DNA from: Candidatus Odyssella thessalonicensis
GTDB lineage: Bacteria; Pseudomonadota; Alphaproteobacteria; Bin65
NCBI GenBank assembly: GCA_005240015.1
Contig: SBBV01000505.1
Location: forward strand, 1 to 9,784
Direction of reading: 5' to 3'
DNA length: 9,784 nucleotides
Position numbers and translations under genes: made by a program. A model generated the notes under the pieces. That model saw only the letters and a list, made by a program, of their open reading frames with translations. It was not told where the DNA came from and did not search any database. Shown here piece after piece: positions 1 to 7,120 of the stretch (position 1 is its first letter; each line of letters begins with the position of its first letter).

Positions 1-1256
1 AGGCGCGCGGCGACGCGCTTCACGTCGGCGAGCGTCACGGCCGATATGTAGCCGTTGCGCTTGTCGAAATAGTCGGGGCCGTTGCCGTCGACCTGCGTGT
101 TCACCAGCATGCGCGCGATGTCGCTCGACGAGGCGAAGCGCAGCGCGTAGGAGCCGGTGAGATAGGTCTTGGCCTCCTCGACCTCCTGGCCCGTCACTTC
201 GCCGGCGGCCATGCGCTTCCATTCGGCGCGGATGATGTCGATCGACTCCTTGACGCGGCCGTTCTCGGTCGAGACCTGGCCCATATAGAGCGGGCCCTTC
301 TCGAACGGGTTGAGATAGGAATAGACCGAGTAGGCGAGGCCGCGCTTCTCGCGCACCTCGAGATAGAGGCGCGAAGAGAAGCTGCCGCCGCCGAGGATGT
401 GGTTCATCACCAGCGCGGCGTAGAAATCCTTGTCCTCGCGCTTCAGCGCGCCGTGGCCGAACATCACGACGCTCTGCGGGATCGACATGCGCTGCACCGT
501 GACCGCGCCGGTCGCCGCGGGCGTCACCTCGCCGATGTCGATCGGCGCGGCGGTCTCGGGGAGGCCGCCGAACGCGTCGTCGAGCAGCGGCGCCAGCTCC
601 TCGGGCCCGATGTTGCCGACCACGCCGATGATCAAGTTGTTGCGCGCGAACGAGGCGCGGTGATGGGCGTGCAGGTCTTCCTTCGTGATCGTGGCGATGC
701 TCTCGGGCGTGCCGTCCACCGTGCGCCCGTAGGGATGCTGGGCATACATCCCCTTCATCCAGGTGCGGTAGGCGATGGTGTTGGGATCGTTGAGCTCGCG
801 GCGCAGATAGGCGATCGTCTGCGCGCGCGCCCGCTCGATCGGCTCGGCATCGAAGCGCGGCTGCGTGAGCGCGAGGCCGACCAGCTTGAACACCTCGGCC
901 TGGTTGCGCGAGAGCGTGCGCACGCTGGCGTGGATCGTGTCACGGCCGGCGTTCATCGACCAGATGAGCGCCAGCTGCTCCATGCGGCGCTGGAAGGCCA
1001 GCGAGTCGAGCTCGCCCGCGCCCTCGTCGATCAGCGTGGTCATGAGGCTGGTCAGGCCTTCCTTGCCGACCGGGTCGCGCAGCGCCCCCGGGCGGAAGGC
1101 GAACGCCATGTGCAGCACCGGCGCGGTGCGGTCGGTGACGAGCCAGGCCGTGACGCCCTTGGGGCTCTTCACCACCTTGACGTCGATCGCCGCGGCCGGC
1201 CGGCCGAAGCCGGCGACGATGAAAAGCGCCGCCAGGATTGCGAAATATCTACGCAT
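1..1256 (-). CDS. M16 family peptidase-like protein, non-catalytic (R/Y) subunit, C-terminus outside the window
   Basis: An open frame of 418 codons runs without a stop from ATG at 1256 to the window edge, so the C-terminus is missing. Residues 1-23 form a Sec-type signal peptide (MRRYFAILAALFIVAGFGRP then AAA), so the protein should be exported to the periplasm. The body is an M16B fold. Where the zinc motif HxxEH should be, around residues 70-74, it reads SLMTT, so all three key residues are absent. The glycine-rich loop and R/Y pair of non-catalytic M16 subunits are intact near residues 290-310 (GGGSFSSRLY, then VREKRGLAYSV with R302 and Y309). It starts 14 bases after the stop of the catalytic M16 gene, with a GGGGA ribosome site, so the two are probably cotranscribed. 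From family knowledge, such pairs form heterodimeric zinc proteases in which this subunit helps bind substrate. The substrate is unknown. Confidence 0.93.
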   Translation of the reverse strand, partial: MRRYFAILAALFIVAGFGRPAAAIDVKVVKSPKGVTAWLVTDRTAPVLHMAFAFRPGALRDPVGKEGLTSLMTTLIDEGAGELDSLAFQRRMEQLALIWSMNAGRDTIHASVRTLSRNQAEVFKLVGLALTQPRFDAEPIERARAQTIAYLRRELNDPNTIAYRTWMKGMYAQHPYGRTVDGTPESIATITKEDLHAHHRASFARNNLIIGVVGNIGPEELAPLLDDAFGGLPETAAPIDIGEVTPAATGAVTVQRMSIPQSVVMFGHGALKREDKDFYAALVMNHILGGGSFSSRLYLEVREKRGLAYSVYSYLNPFEKGPLYMGQVSTENGRVKESIDIIRAEWKRMAAGEVTGQEVEEAKTYLTGSYALRFASSSDIARMLVNTQVDGNGPDYFDKRNGYISAVTLADVKRVAAR

Positions 1257-1270
1257 CGAAATTATCCCCG

Positions 1271-2740
1271 TCAGTTCTTATCGCCCGGGCCGCGCCCGGG
1301 ATCGTCATCGGCTTCCGGCCCATCGTCCGCATCGCCGCCCGGCGCCAGTTCGGCCTTTCGCACCGTCTCTTTCTTGGCGGCGCCGAGTAGGATCGCGGTG
1401 ACCGAGCCGGTCTCCTTGAGCACGTGGCGCGCCGCGGCGTTCACTTGATCGACGGTGACTTGGCCGATGCGGTCCGGCCACGCCTCGACGTCGGCCACGG
1501 TGCGGCCGGTCGTGAGCGCGGTGCCGAACGACATGGCGCCGGTGCGGAGATTGTCGTGGGCGAACGCCGCGCGGTCGATGAGCACCTGCTTCGCGCGCGC
1601 GACTTCCTCGGCGGTGACGCCCTTTAGGAGCAGCTCGGCGACGGCCGCCTCGACCGCCTTCTCGACGCGCTCCACCTCGATCCCGCTGCGCGGCGAGGCG
1701 TAGAGGTAGAACGTGCTGTAGTCGAAACTCGAGCCGGAATAGCCGCTGCCGGCCGAGGCGGCGAGCTTCTGCTTCACCACGATCTCCTGGTAGAGCCGGC
1801 TGGTGGCGCCGCCGCCCAGGATCTCGGCCAGCACCTGCAGCGCATAGACGTGCTGCGTCTCGCCGCGCTGGTAGCTCGGGGCGATGAAGAAGCGCGCCCA
1901 GTTGGGCTGGCTCACGCGGGCGTCGCGATAGGTGACGCGGCGGGCGTGGCGGTGCGGCGGCTCGAGCGGGCGCACGCGCTCGGGAATGTCGCGGCGCGGA
2001 ATGGCGCCGTAGTACTTCTCGGCCAGCGGGCGCACATCGGCGGCGGTGACGTCGCCGGCGACCACGAGCACGGCGTTGTTGGGCGCGTACCAGCGGCGAT
2101 AGAAGTCCATCGCGTCGGCCTTGGTGAGGCCCTTCATCTCGTGCTCCCAGCCGATCGTCGGGATGCGGTAGGGATGGTTGAGGAACAGCGCGGCGTTGGC
2201 CTGCTCCCAGAGGATCGAGCGCGGGCTGTTCTCGGTGCGCTGGCGGCGCTCTTCGAGGATCACCTTGCGCTCGGCCTCGACCTCCTTGTCGGGAAGCTCG
2301 AGGTTCACCATGCGGTCGGCCTCGATCTTCATCACGGTCTCGAGCCGGTCGCGCGCGACGCTCTGGTAGTAGGCGGTGTAGTCGGAGGAGGTGAGCGCGT
2401 TCTCCTGCCCGCCATTGCTGGCGACGATCTTGGAGAACACGCCGGGCGCCAGCGTGTGCGTGCCCTTGAACATCAGGTGCTCGAGGAAGTGCGCGATGCC
2501 CGACTTGCCCGGCGGCTCGTCGGCGGCGCCGGCCTTGTACCAGATCATGTGCAGCACCACCGGCGCGCGCCGGTTGGTCACCACGACGACCTGGAGCCCG
2601 TTGGCGAGCGTGAAGGTCTCGGGGTGGAAGACGCCCTTGCCGGTTTCGGCGGCGGTGGGCCAAGCCGCGGCGACGGAAAGCGCGCCAAAGGCCAAGACGA
2701 AAAGCGCGCTGCGGGCGCCAATTCTTCCGAGTAGGGACAA
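1271..2740 (-). CDS. M16 family zinc metallopeptidase, catalytic subunit (periplasmic)
   Basis: This 489-residue protein has a signal peptide (hydrophobic core around residues 12-26, likely cut near AAAWPTAA) followed by an M16B peptidase. The inverted zinc motif HFLEH is at residues 84-88, and the distal glutamate ligand is in VILEERR at about E164, which is the usual spacing. The second half keeps the glycine-rich stretch (LGGGATSRLYQE). The arginine and tyrosine that normally follow are replaced (VVKQKLAASAG), so the substrate-binding R/Y pair is missing here and present in the next gene. The start is TTG with a strong GGAGGT site 6 bases upstream. No in-frame ATG would preserve the signal peptide. 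The last 20 or so residues are an Asp/Gly/Pro-rich low-complexity tail. Role: zinc-dependent endoproteolysis in the periplasm, probably as a heterodimer with the downstream product. It may be called a pitrilysin-family or PqqL-like protease, but the specific substrate cannot be read from sequence. Confidence 0.95.
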   Translation of the reverse strand: MSLLGRIGARSALFVLAFGALSVAAAWPTAAETGKGVFHPETFTLANGLQVVVVTNRRAPVVLHMIWYKAGAADEPPGKSGIAHFLEHLMFKGTHTLAPGVFSKIVASNGGQENALTSSDYTAYYQSVARDRLETVMKIEADRMVNLELPDKEVEAERKVILEERRQRTENSPRSILWEQANAALFLNHPYRIPTIGWEHEMKGLTKADAMDFYRRWYAPNNAVLVVAGDVTAADVRPLAEKYYGAIPRRDIPERVRPLEPPHRHARRVTYRDARVSQPNWARFFIAPSYQRGETQHVYALQVLAEILGGGATSRLYQEIVVKQKLAASAGSGYSGSSFDYSTFYLYASPRSGIEVERVEKAVEAAVAELLLKGVTAEEVARAKQVLIDRAAFAHDNLRTGAMSFGTALTTGRTVADVEAWPDRIGQVTVDQVNAAARHVLKETGSVTAILLGAAKKETVRKAELAPGGDADDGPEADDDPGRGPGDKN

Positions 2741-2746
2741 GTCCGT

Positions 2747-2752
2747 ACCTCC
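2747..2752 (-). promoter_or_regulatory. Strong Shine-Dalgarno site that fixes a TTG start
   Basis: On the minus strand GGAGGT lies 6 bases before the TTG at 2740-2738. It is the best anti-16S match seen before any gene here and decides the start of the catalytic M16 gene. The strong site probably compensates for the weak TTG codon. Confidence 0.75.
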
Positions 2753-2822
2753 GAGGTGGTCCGTTATCGTTGCCGACGGCCTCCGCCCTCCCCGGCGGCC
2801 GCCTTCGATACTTCCCCCTCCG

Positions 2823-2848
2823 CGGCGGCGAGGTTGGCCCCGCCGCCG
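2823..2848 (-). repeat. Inverted repeat after the lipoprotein gene
   Basis: CGGCGGCG (2823-2830) and CGCCGCCG (2841-2848) are perfect 8-base arms around a 10-base loop, 17 bases beyond the lipoprotein stop in the 124-base gap before the M16 gene. There is no T-run on the minus-strand side, so it is not a standard intrinsic terminator. In sequence this rich in GC it could be chance, a processing site or a partial attenuator. Nothing else is recognisable in 2741-2864 except the M16 ribosome site. Confidence 0.3.
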
Positions 2849-2864
2849 GTCGTGCGATCGGCGC

Positions 2865-3398
2865 TTAGAGCTCGCCGGGCCGCTTGATCACCGGACGGTC
2901 GCCGGTGGCGTCGCGGGCGTTCTTGTCGTCGCCTTTCGCCTGCCGCGCCTTGGGATCGTATTTCAGCACGCGGTCAGTGAACTCCTTCTGGCCGGTGCTG
3001 CGGCGCTGTTCTTCGATGTCGACCGTGCGCCGGACTACGTCCGAGGTCGCGCGCGTGACACCGGCGCGGCTCAGCAACTCACGCTCGCCGGCGGTAGGCC
3101 CGGCTTCGCGCGTCGCCGCGCGACCGCGCGCCGCTGTCGTGGTAGCAGGCGGATCCTCTGTGCGCAGGATCACCTGCGCCTGACGGGAGGCGCCGCTATT
3201 GCTGCTGGCGCCGGTCGACGGCGGCCGCAGCGTCGCCTCGGGCGGGATGGTGAGGCGCGCGCCGGTCGAAATCTCGTCGCGGTCGCCATCCTTGCTGCCG
3301 ATCTCTTGCGAGATGGCTTTGACGTCCTGGAACAGGCCGCAGCCACCCAACGCGCCGGCCATACCGGCCAGCGCCAGTGCCACCAGGATCCGATACAT
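2865..3398 (-). CDS. Small outer-envelope lipoprotein, DUF3035-like
   Basis: The product is 177 residues from ATG at 3398. This start gives a proper lipoprotein signal: MYRILVALALAGMAGALGGC, with lipobox L17-G18-G19-C20. AGAAGGGG 9 bases upstream is a suitable ribosome site. A longer frame back to 3482 would put 28 unlikely residues in front of the signal and overlap lspA. After the lipidated cysteine comes a DEISTGARLTIPPEATLRPP segment that resembles the conserved start of alphaproteobacterial DUF3035 lipoproteins (DEF..TRAPL.IPP...LRPP). A Ser/Thr/Ala-rich linker and a charged C-terminal part with AGERELLSRAGV follow, also DUF3035-like. The function of the family is not known to me. It sits 34 bases after lspA, whose product would cut this signal peptide, and before two exported M16 proteins, which suggests an envelope operon. 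Family assignment is by eye; lipoprotein status is much firmer. Confidence 0.88.
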   Translation of the reverse strand: MYRILVALALAGMAGALGGCGLFQDVKAISQEIGSKDGDRDEISTGARLTIPPEATLRPPSTGASSNSGASRQAQVILRTEDPPATTTAARGRAATREAGPTAGERELLSRAGVTRATSDVVRRTVDIEEQRRSTGQKEFTDRVLKYDPKARQAKGDDKNARDATGDRPVIKRPGEL

Positions 3399-3432
3399 TT
3401 TGCTGTGCCCCTTCTTTCGCGTTGAACCACAG

Positions 3433-3906
3433 CTATTTACGGGATTCCCGCACGCCGAACAAGGAATCCCACAGCAGCGCAATGACCCCCAAGGTTATGG
3501 CACTATCGGCCACATTGAAGGCCGGCCAGTGCCAGCGCCCGACGTGCAGCAGCACGAAATCCACGACCGCGCCGTAGAGCAGCCGGTCGACGAGGTTGCC
3601 GATGGCGCCGCCGAGGACCAGGCCGAGCCCTGCGATCACCAGCCAGCGGCGCGCCCGCGTGAGCCACCAGACGAGCGCGATCGCGACCGCGATCGAGATC
3701 GCGCCGAGAATCCAGGGCACCCAAGCGTCGGCGAGGTTGAGCAGCCCGAAGCTCATGCCCCGGTTCCACACCAGCACGATGGCGAGGAAGCCGGTGATCG
3801 GAATCCCGGCCGCTGCCGGCTTAACCCATTCGAGAATCGCAAGCTTCGACACTTGGTCGAGTAACAGCACCAGGATGGCAAGAAAAAGGCCAGTGCGTAG
3901 GCCCAT
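3433..3906 (-). CDS. lspA: Lipoprotein signal peptidase (signal peptidase II)
   Basis: This is an inner-membrane aspartyl protease that removes the signal peptide from diacylglyceryl-prolipoproteins just before the lipidated cysteine. The 157-residue length and four hydrophobic segments are normal for the family. Signature motifs occur in order: LLLDQVSK at residues 14-21, NRGMSFGLL at 48-56, GGAIGNLVDR at 99-108 followed by VVDF with the first catalytic aspartate D116, and FNVADSAITLG at 130-140 with the second, D134. ATG at 3906 was chosen because the first membrane helix starts directly after it. The same frame stays open to 4089, but that extension translates the hairpin region and has no family similarity. 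There is no clear ribosome site before 3906, and the start lies 304 bases from ileS, further than in most ileS-lspA pairs, because of the inserted palindromes. Confidence 0.97.
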   Translation of the reverse strand: MGLRTGLFLAILVLLLDQVSKLAILEWVKPAAAGIPITGFLAIVLVWNRGMSFGLLNLADAWVPWILGAISIAVAIALVWWLTRARRWLVIAGLGLVLGGAIGNLVDRLLYGAVVDFVLLHVGRWHWPAFNVADSAITLGVIALLWDSLFGVRESRK

Positions 3907-3948
3907 CGCACTAGGCCCCGCGACCGAGATTCGCCTGCCGATTTCGCC

Positions 3949-3971
3949 ACCGCCCCCCTTGAGGGGGCGGT
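3949..3971. repeat. Palindrome 1 of the ileS-lspA array
   Basis: Perfect 9-base arms ACCGCCCCC (3949-3957) and GGGGGCGGT (3963-3971) around a 5-base loop. It directly abuts palindrome 2. No T-run follows on either strand, so it is more like a REP-type element than an intrinsic terminator. Confidence 0.75.
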
Positions 3972-3995
3972 CGGAGCGCGCCCTTGCGCGCTCCG
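3972..3995. repeat. Palindrome 2 of the ileS-lspA array
   Basis: Perfect 10-base arms CGGAGCGCGC (3972-3981) and GCGCGCTCCG (3986-3995) with loop CCTT. Together with palindrome 1 it makes a back-to-back double hairpin, the arrangement typical of paired REP sequences. Confidence 0.8.
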
Positions 3996-4040
3996 GGTGG
4001 GGGTTCGGCGCTTCCCCTAGGTGAGACGCGGGCCCCCTCA

Positions 4041-4068
4041 GTCGAGCGCGCGAAGGCGCGCGCCCGAC
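4041..4068. repeat. Palindrome 3 of the ileS-lspA array
   Basis: GTCG (4041-4044) pairs with CGAC (4065-4068) and GCGCGCG (4046-4052) with CGCGCGC (4057-4063). This gives 11 paired bases with one A/C mismatch at 4045/4064 and loop AAGG. Confidence 0.75.
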
Positions 4069-4079
4069 AGCTCCCCGAC

Positions 4080-4098
4080 GGCCGGCCAACGGCCGGCC
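4080..4098. repeat. Palindrome 4 of the ileS-lspA array
   Basis: GGCCGGCC occurs twice (4080-4087 and 4091-4098), separated by AAC. Because the 8-mer is itself palindromic, the two copies are both a direct and an inverted repeat and can form an 8-base hairpin with a 3-base loop. Confidence 0.75.
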
Positions 4099-4104
4099 TT
4101 CCAG

Positions 4105-4129
4105 CCAAATCGCGCACAGCGCGATTTGG
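4105..4129. repeat. Palindrome 5 of the ileS-lspA array
   Basis: Perfect 11-base arms CCAAATCGCGC (4105-4115) and GCGCGATTTGG (4119-4129) around ACA. It is the longest perfect stem in the array and the only one with an A/T section. It is enclosed by a further CCAGC (4101-4105) and GCTGG (4136-4140). Confidence 0.85.
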
Positions 4130-4210
4130 TCGCAAGCTGGGGCGAAGCCGCAGCGGCCTCATAGGGGAAGCGGTAGGTTCAGCGCTCGATCGAATCGCCA
4201 AATGCCCGCC

Positions 4211-7120
4211 TCACGCTGCCACGCGCAGGTGCCGCACGGCATCGGTGCAGCGCTTGCAGAGCGATTTGTGCTCGGCGTCGGCGCCCACCTCGGGCAGCAC
4301 CTGCCAGCAGCGCGCGCATTTCTCGCCGCTGGCGCGCGCCGGCGCCACCGCCACGCCCGGCACATCGGGCAGCGTGAACGCCCCTGCGGGCGGCGGCTCA
4401 AAGCTGATGCCGATATCAGACGTGATGCATACATCAGCGAATTGGTGGCGCTCTTCCTCCGACCCGGCGATCTGAACGCGCACCAGATCGTATAGCGCGG
4501 CGTCTTTCATCGCGCCCTTGTCGACATGGAGCGTCGGCGCCGCTTCGAGGCTCGCGCCGATGCGCTTCTCGGCGCGCTCCAGCTCGAGTGCACCCGTGAC
4601 GACGCGGCGAATCGTGCGCAAGCGCTCCCATTTCTGCGCCAGCTGGTCGTCCCGCCAGGCGGCGGGCACGTCGGGGAACGTGCGGAGATGCACGCTCTCC
4701 GCCACGCCTTTCGGTTCCTCGCCATAGCGCGCGAGCCAGGCTTCCTCGGCGGTGAAGACGAGCACCGGCGCGAGCCACGCCGTGAGGCACGAGAAGAGCG
4801 TGTCCATCACCGTGCGCGCGGCGCCGCGGCGGACGCTGTCCGGCCGGTCGCAGTAGAGCGAGTCCTTGCGGATGTCGAAGTAGAAGGCCGAGAGCTCGAC
4901 CGCGCAGAAATTGTGGAGCGCTGCGTAGAAGCCGTGGAACTCGAAATCGTTGCAGGCGCGCCGCAAATGCGCGTCGAGCTGCCAGAGCCGGTGCAGCATG
5001 TAGCGCTCGAGCTCGGGCATCTCCGCCTCGGGCAGCCGCTCGCGCTCCGAGAAGCCGGCGAGCGCGCCCAAAAGGTAGCGCAGCGTGTTCCTGAGGCGGC
5101 GATAGGTGTCGGCCTGCTGCTGGAGGATGTTCTTGCCGATGCCGATGTCCTCGCCGTAATCCGAGTTCACGACCCAGAGGCGCAGGATGTCGGCGCCCGA
5201 CTGGTCGATGATCGTCTGCGGCGCGATCACGTTGCCGAGCGACTTCGACATCTTGTAGCCCTTCTCGTCCACGACGAAGCCGTGGGTGAGAACGGCGTCG
5301 TAGGGGGCGCGGCCGCGCGTGCCGCACGCCTCGAGCAGCGAGGTGTGGAACCAGCCGCGGTGCTGGTCCGAGCCCTCGAGATAGAGCGAGGCCGGCCATT
5401 TGAGCTCGGGCCGCGTCTCGAGCACGAAGGCGTGGGTCGAGCCCGAGTCGAACCAGACCTCGGCGATGTCTTTGACCTGCTCGTAGTCCTCGGCCGTGTA
5501 TTCGGGCGCCAGGAACCGCTCGGGCTTGCTCGTGTGCCAGGCATCGCCGCCCTCCTTCTCGTAGGCGGCGACGATGCGGTCGAGCACGCGCTTGTCGCGC
5601 ATGGGCTCGCCGCTCTTCTTGTCGACGAAGATCGGCAGCGGCACGCCCCAGGCGCGCTGGCGCGAGATGTTCCAGTCCGGCCGCTGCTCGATCATGCCGC
5701 GCAGGCGGTTCTTGCCCGTGGCGGGCACGAACCGCGTCTCGTCGATGGCCTTGAGCGCGGTCTGGCGCAGGCCGTGGCTCTCCATCGAGATGAACCATTG
5801 CGGCGTGTTGCGGAAGATGAGCGGCGCCTTGGAGCGCCACGAGCAGGGATAGGCGTGCACGAGCTTGCCGCGCGCGAGCAGGGCGCCCGCCTCGGCGAGC
5901 TTCGCGATGATCGCCTCGTTCGCCGTGCCCTCCTTGCCCTCGGCGGTGTAGACCGAGGTGCCGGCGAAGAGCGGCACATGCGCATAGAACAGTCCATCCT
6001 CGCCGACGGTCTGCGGCACGCCGATGCCGTGCTTCTGGCCGAGGTTGAAGTCGTCCTCGCCGTGGCCCGGCGCGCAATGCACGAAACCGGTGCCATCTTC
6101 GGCGGTGACGAAGTCGCCTTCATAGAGCGGCACGTCGAAATCGTAGCCGAGCCCATGGAACGGGTGCTGCGCGACCGTGCCGGCGAGCGCCTCGCCCTTG
6201 AAGGTGGCGAGCGTCCTGAAGCCGGCGAAGTGCGCCGCCTTCGCGACTGACTCGACGAGCTTGGCCGCGACGACGAGCTTGTCGCCGGCCTTGGCCCATT
6301 TGGCCTCGCCCGCGTCGGTCACCTCGACGAGCGCGTAGTCGATCTCGGCGCCGAACGCGACCAGGCGGTTGCCCGGGATCGTCCACGGCGTCGTGGTCCA
6401 GATCACGACCGCGGCGCCGGCAAGATCGGGGCGCGCGGGCTTCACGATCGGGAAGCGCACCCAGATCGTCTTCGAGGTGTGGTCGTGATACTCGATCTCG
6501 GCCTCGGCCAGCGACGTCTTCTCCACCACCGACCACATGACCGGCCGCGAGCCGCGGAAGAGGCTCCCGTCGAGCAGGAATTTGCCGATCTCGCGCGCGA
6601 TCGCGGCCTCGGCGGCATAGGCCATGGTCGTGTAGGGGCTCTTCCAGTCGCCACAGACCCCGAGCCGCTTGAAGTCCGCCATCTGCACACCGATCCAGTG
6701 CTGCGCGAATTCGCGGCACTCGCGGCGGAATTCGACCAGCGGCACCTCGTCCTTGTTCTTGCCGGCGGCGCGGTATTTCTTCTCCACCTCCCACTCGATC
6801 GGGAGGCCATGGCAGTCCCAGCCCGGGACGTAGTTCGCGTCCTTGCCCAGCATCTGCTGCGAGCGGTTGACGATATCCTTCAGCACCTTGTTGAGCGCGG
6901 TGCCCATGTGGATGTTGCCGTTGGCGTAGGGCGGGCCGTCGTGAAGGATGAACTTCTCGCGCCCTTTGCTCTGCTTGCGGAGGCGCTTGAAGATGTCGAG
7001 CTTCTCCCAGCGCGCCATCAGCAGCGGCTCGCGCTGCGGCAACCCGGCCTTCATCGGAAAGTCGGTCTTGGGCAGGAAGACGGTGCTCTTGTAGTCGGGC
7101 GCTTTCGTGTCGGCGGTCAT
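4211..7120 (-). CDS. ileS: Isoleucyl-tRNA synthetase
   Basis: This cytosolic class I synthetase charges tRNA-Ile with isoleucine and edits mischarged valine. The 969-residue length is normal for a bacterial enzyme. Visible in order: PPYANGNIHMGTALNK at residues 63-78, the HIGH box in the HxGT form; the CP1 editing domain with TTTPWTIPGN at 242-251 and GTGFVHCAPGHGEDDF at 343-358; DWNISRQRAWGVP at 482-494; DSGSTHAF near 558-565; KMSKS at 623-627; the anticodon-binding helical domain; and a C-terminal zinc finger with C935, C938, C955 and C958. The closely spaced double CxxC marks the common eubacterial type. ATG at 7120 was chosen because it overlaps the stop of the ACT gene (ATGA) and begins the family's usual N-terminus (DYKSTVFLPKTDFPMKAGL). 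The extra 25 residues possible from 7195 are ACT coding sequence in another frame. Translation is probably coupled to the ACT gene. Confidence 0.98.
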   Translation of the reverse strand: MTADTKAPDYKSTVFLPKTDFPMKAGLPQREPLLMARWEKLDIFKRLRKQSKGREKFILHDGPPYANGNIHMGTALNKVLKDIVNRSQQMLGKDANYVPGWDCHGLPIEWEVEKKYRAAGKNKDEVPLVEFRRECREFAQHWIGVQMADFKRLGVCGDWKSPYTTMAYAAEAAIAREIGKFLLDGSLFRGSRPVMWSVVEKTSLAEAEIEYHDHTSKTIWVRFPIVKPARPDLAGAAVVIWTTTPWTIPGNRLVAFGAEIDYALVEVTDAGEAKWAKAGDKLVVAAKLVESVAKAAHFAGFRTLATFKGEALAGTVAQHPFHGLGYDFDVPLYEGDFVTAEDGTGFVHCAPGHGEDDFNLGQKHGIGVPQTVGEDGLFYAHVPLFAGTSVYTAEGKEGTANEAIIAKLAEAGALLARGKLVHAYPCSWRSKAPLIFRNTPQWFISMESHGLRQTALKAIDETRFVPATGKNRLRGMIEQRPDWNISRQRAWGVPLPIFVDKKSGEPMRDKRVLDRIVAAYEKEGGDAWHTSKPERFLAPEYTAEDYEQVKDIAEVWFDSGSTHAFVLETRPELKWPASLYLEGSDQHRGWFHTSLLEACGTRGRAPYDAVLTHGFVVDEKGYKMSKSLGNVIAPQTIIDQSGADILRLWVVNSDYGEDIGIGKNILQQQADTYRRLRNTLRYLLGALAGFSERERLPEAEMPELERYMLHRLWQLDAHLRRACNDFEFHGFYAALHNFCAVELSAFYFDIRKDSLYCDRPDSVRRGAARTVMDTLFSCLTAWLAPVLVFTAEEAWLARYGEEPKGVAESVHLRTFPDVPAAWRDDQLAQKWERLRTIRRVVTGALELERAEKRIGASLEAAPTLHVDKGAMKDAALYDLVRVQIAGSEEERHQFADVCITSDIGISFEPPPAGAFTLPDVPGVAVAPARASGEKCARCWQVLPEVGADAEHKSLCKRCTDAVRHLRVAA

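Larger units (their letters stand above)
3907..4210. other. Non-coding ileS-lspA spacer made largely of hairpins
   Basis: These 304 bases hold no supportable gene. Frames that cross it give only repetitive Arg/Pro/Gly text. Five compact inverted repeats, listed separately, occupy 3949-4129. The remaining parts, 4130-4210 next to ileS and 3996-4040, show short GC-rich repeats but no promoter that I would defend. Confidence 0.7.

Noticed and set aside
399..1448. A 349-codon plus-strand frame opposite the two M16 genes
   Set aside because: Antisense shadow spanning the junction of two genes, rich in Arg/His/Ala/Val, with no motif.
2391..3425. A 344-codon plus-strand frame opposite the lipoprotein gene and the start of the M16 gene
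   Set aside because: It runs across a gene boundary on the other strand and has no recognisable domain. The minus-strand genes have signal peptides, lipobox and family motifs.
3907..4089. A 61-residue N-terminal extension of LspA
   Set aside because: It translates the palindromic array, has no similarity to LspA N-termini, and the first membrane helix begins directly after ATG 3906.
3949..4129. CRISPR array
   Set aside because: The units are unequal, non-identical palindromes without regular spacers, and there is no cas gene.
4526..6250. A 574-codon plus-strand open frame opposite ileS
   Set aside because: It lies wholly antisense to an unmistakable ileS and its translation is low-complexity Arg/Ala/Glu/Val text mirroring GC-rich codons. 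There is no domain and no sensible start context.
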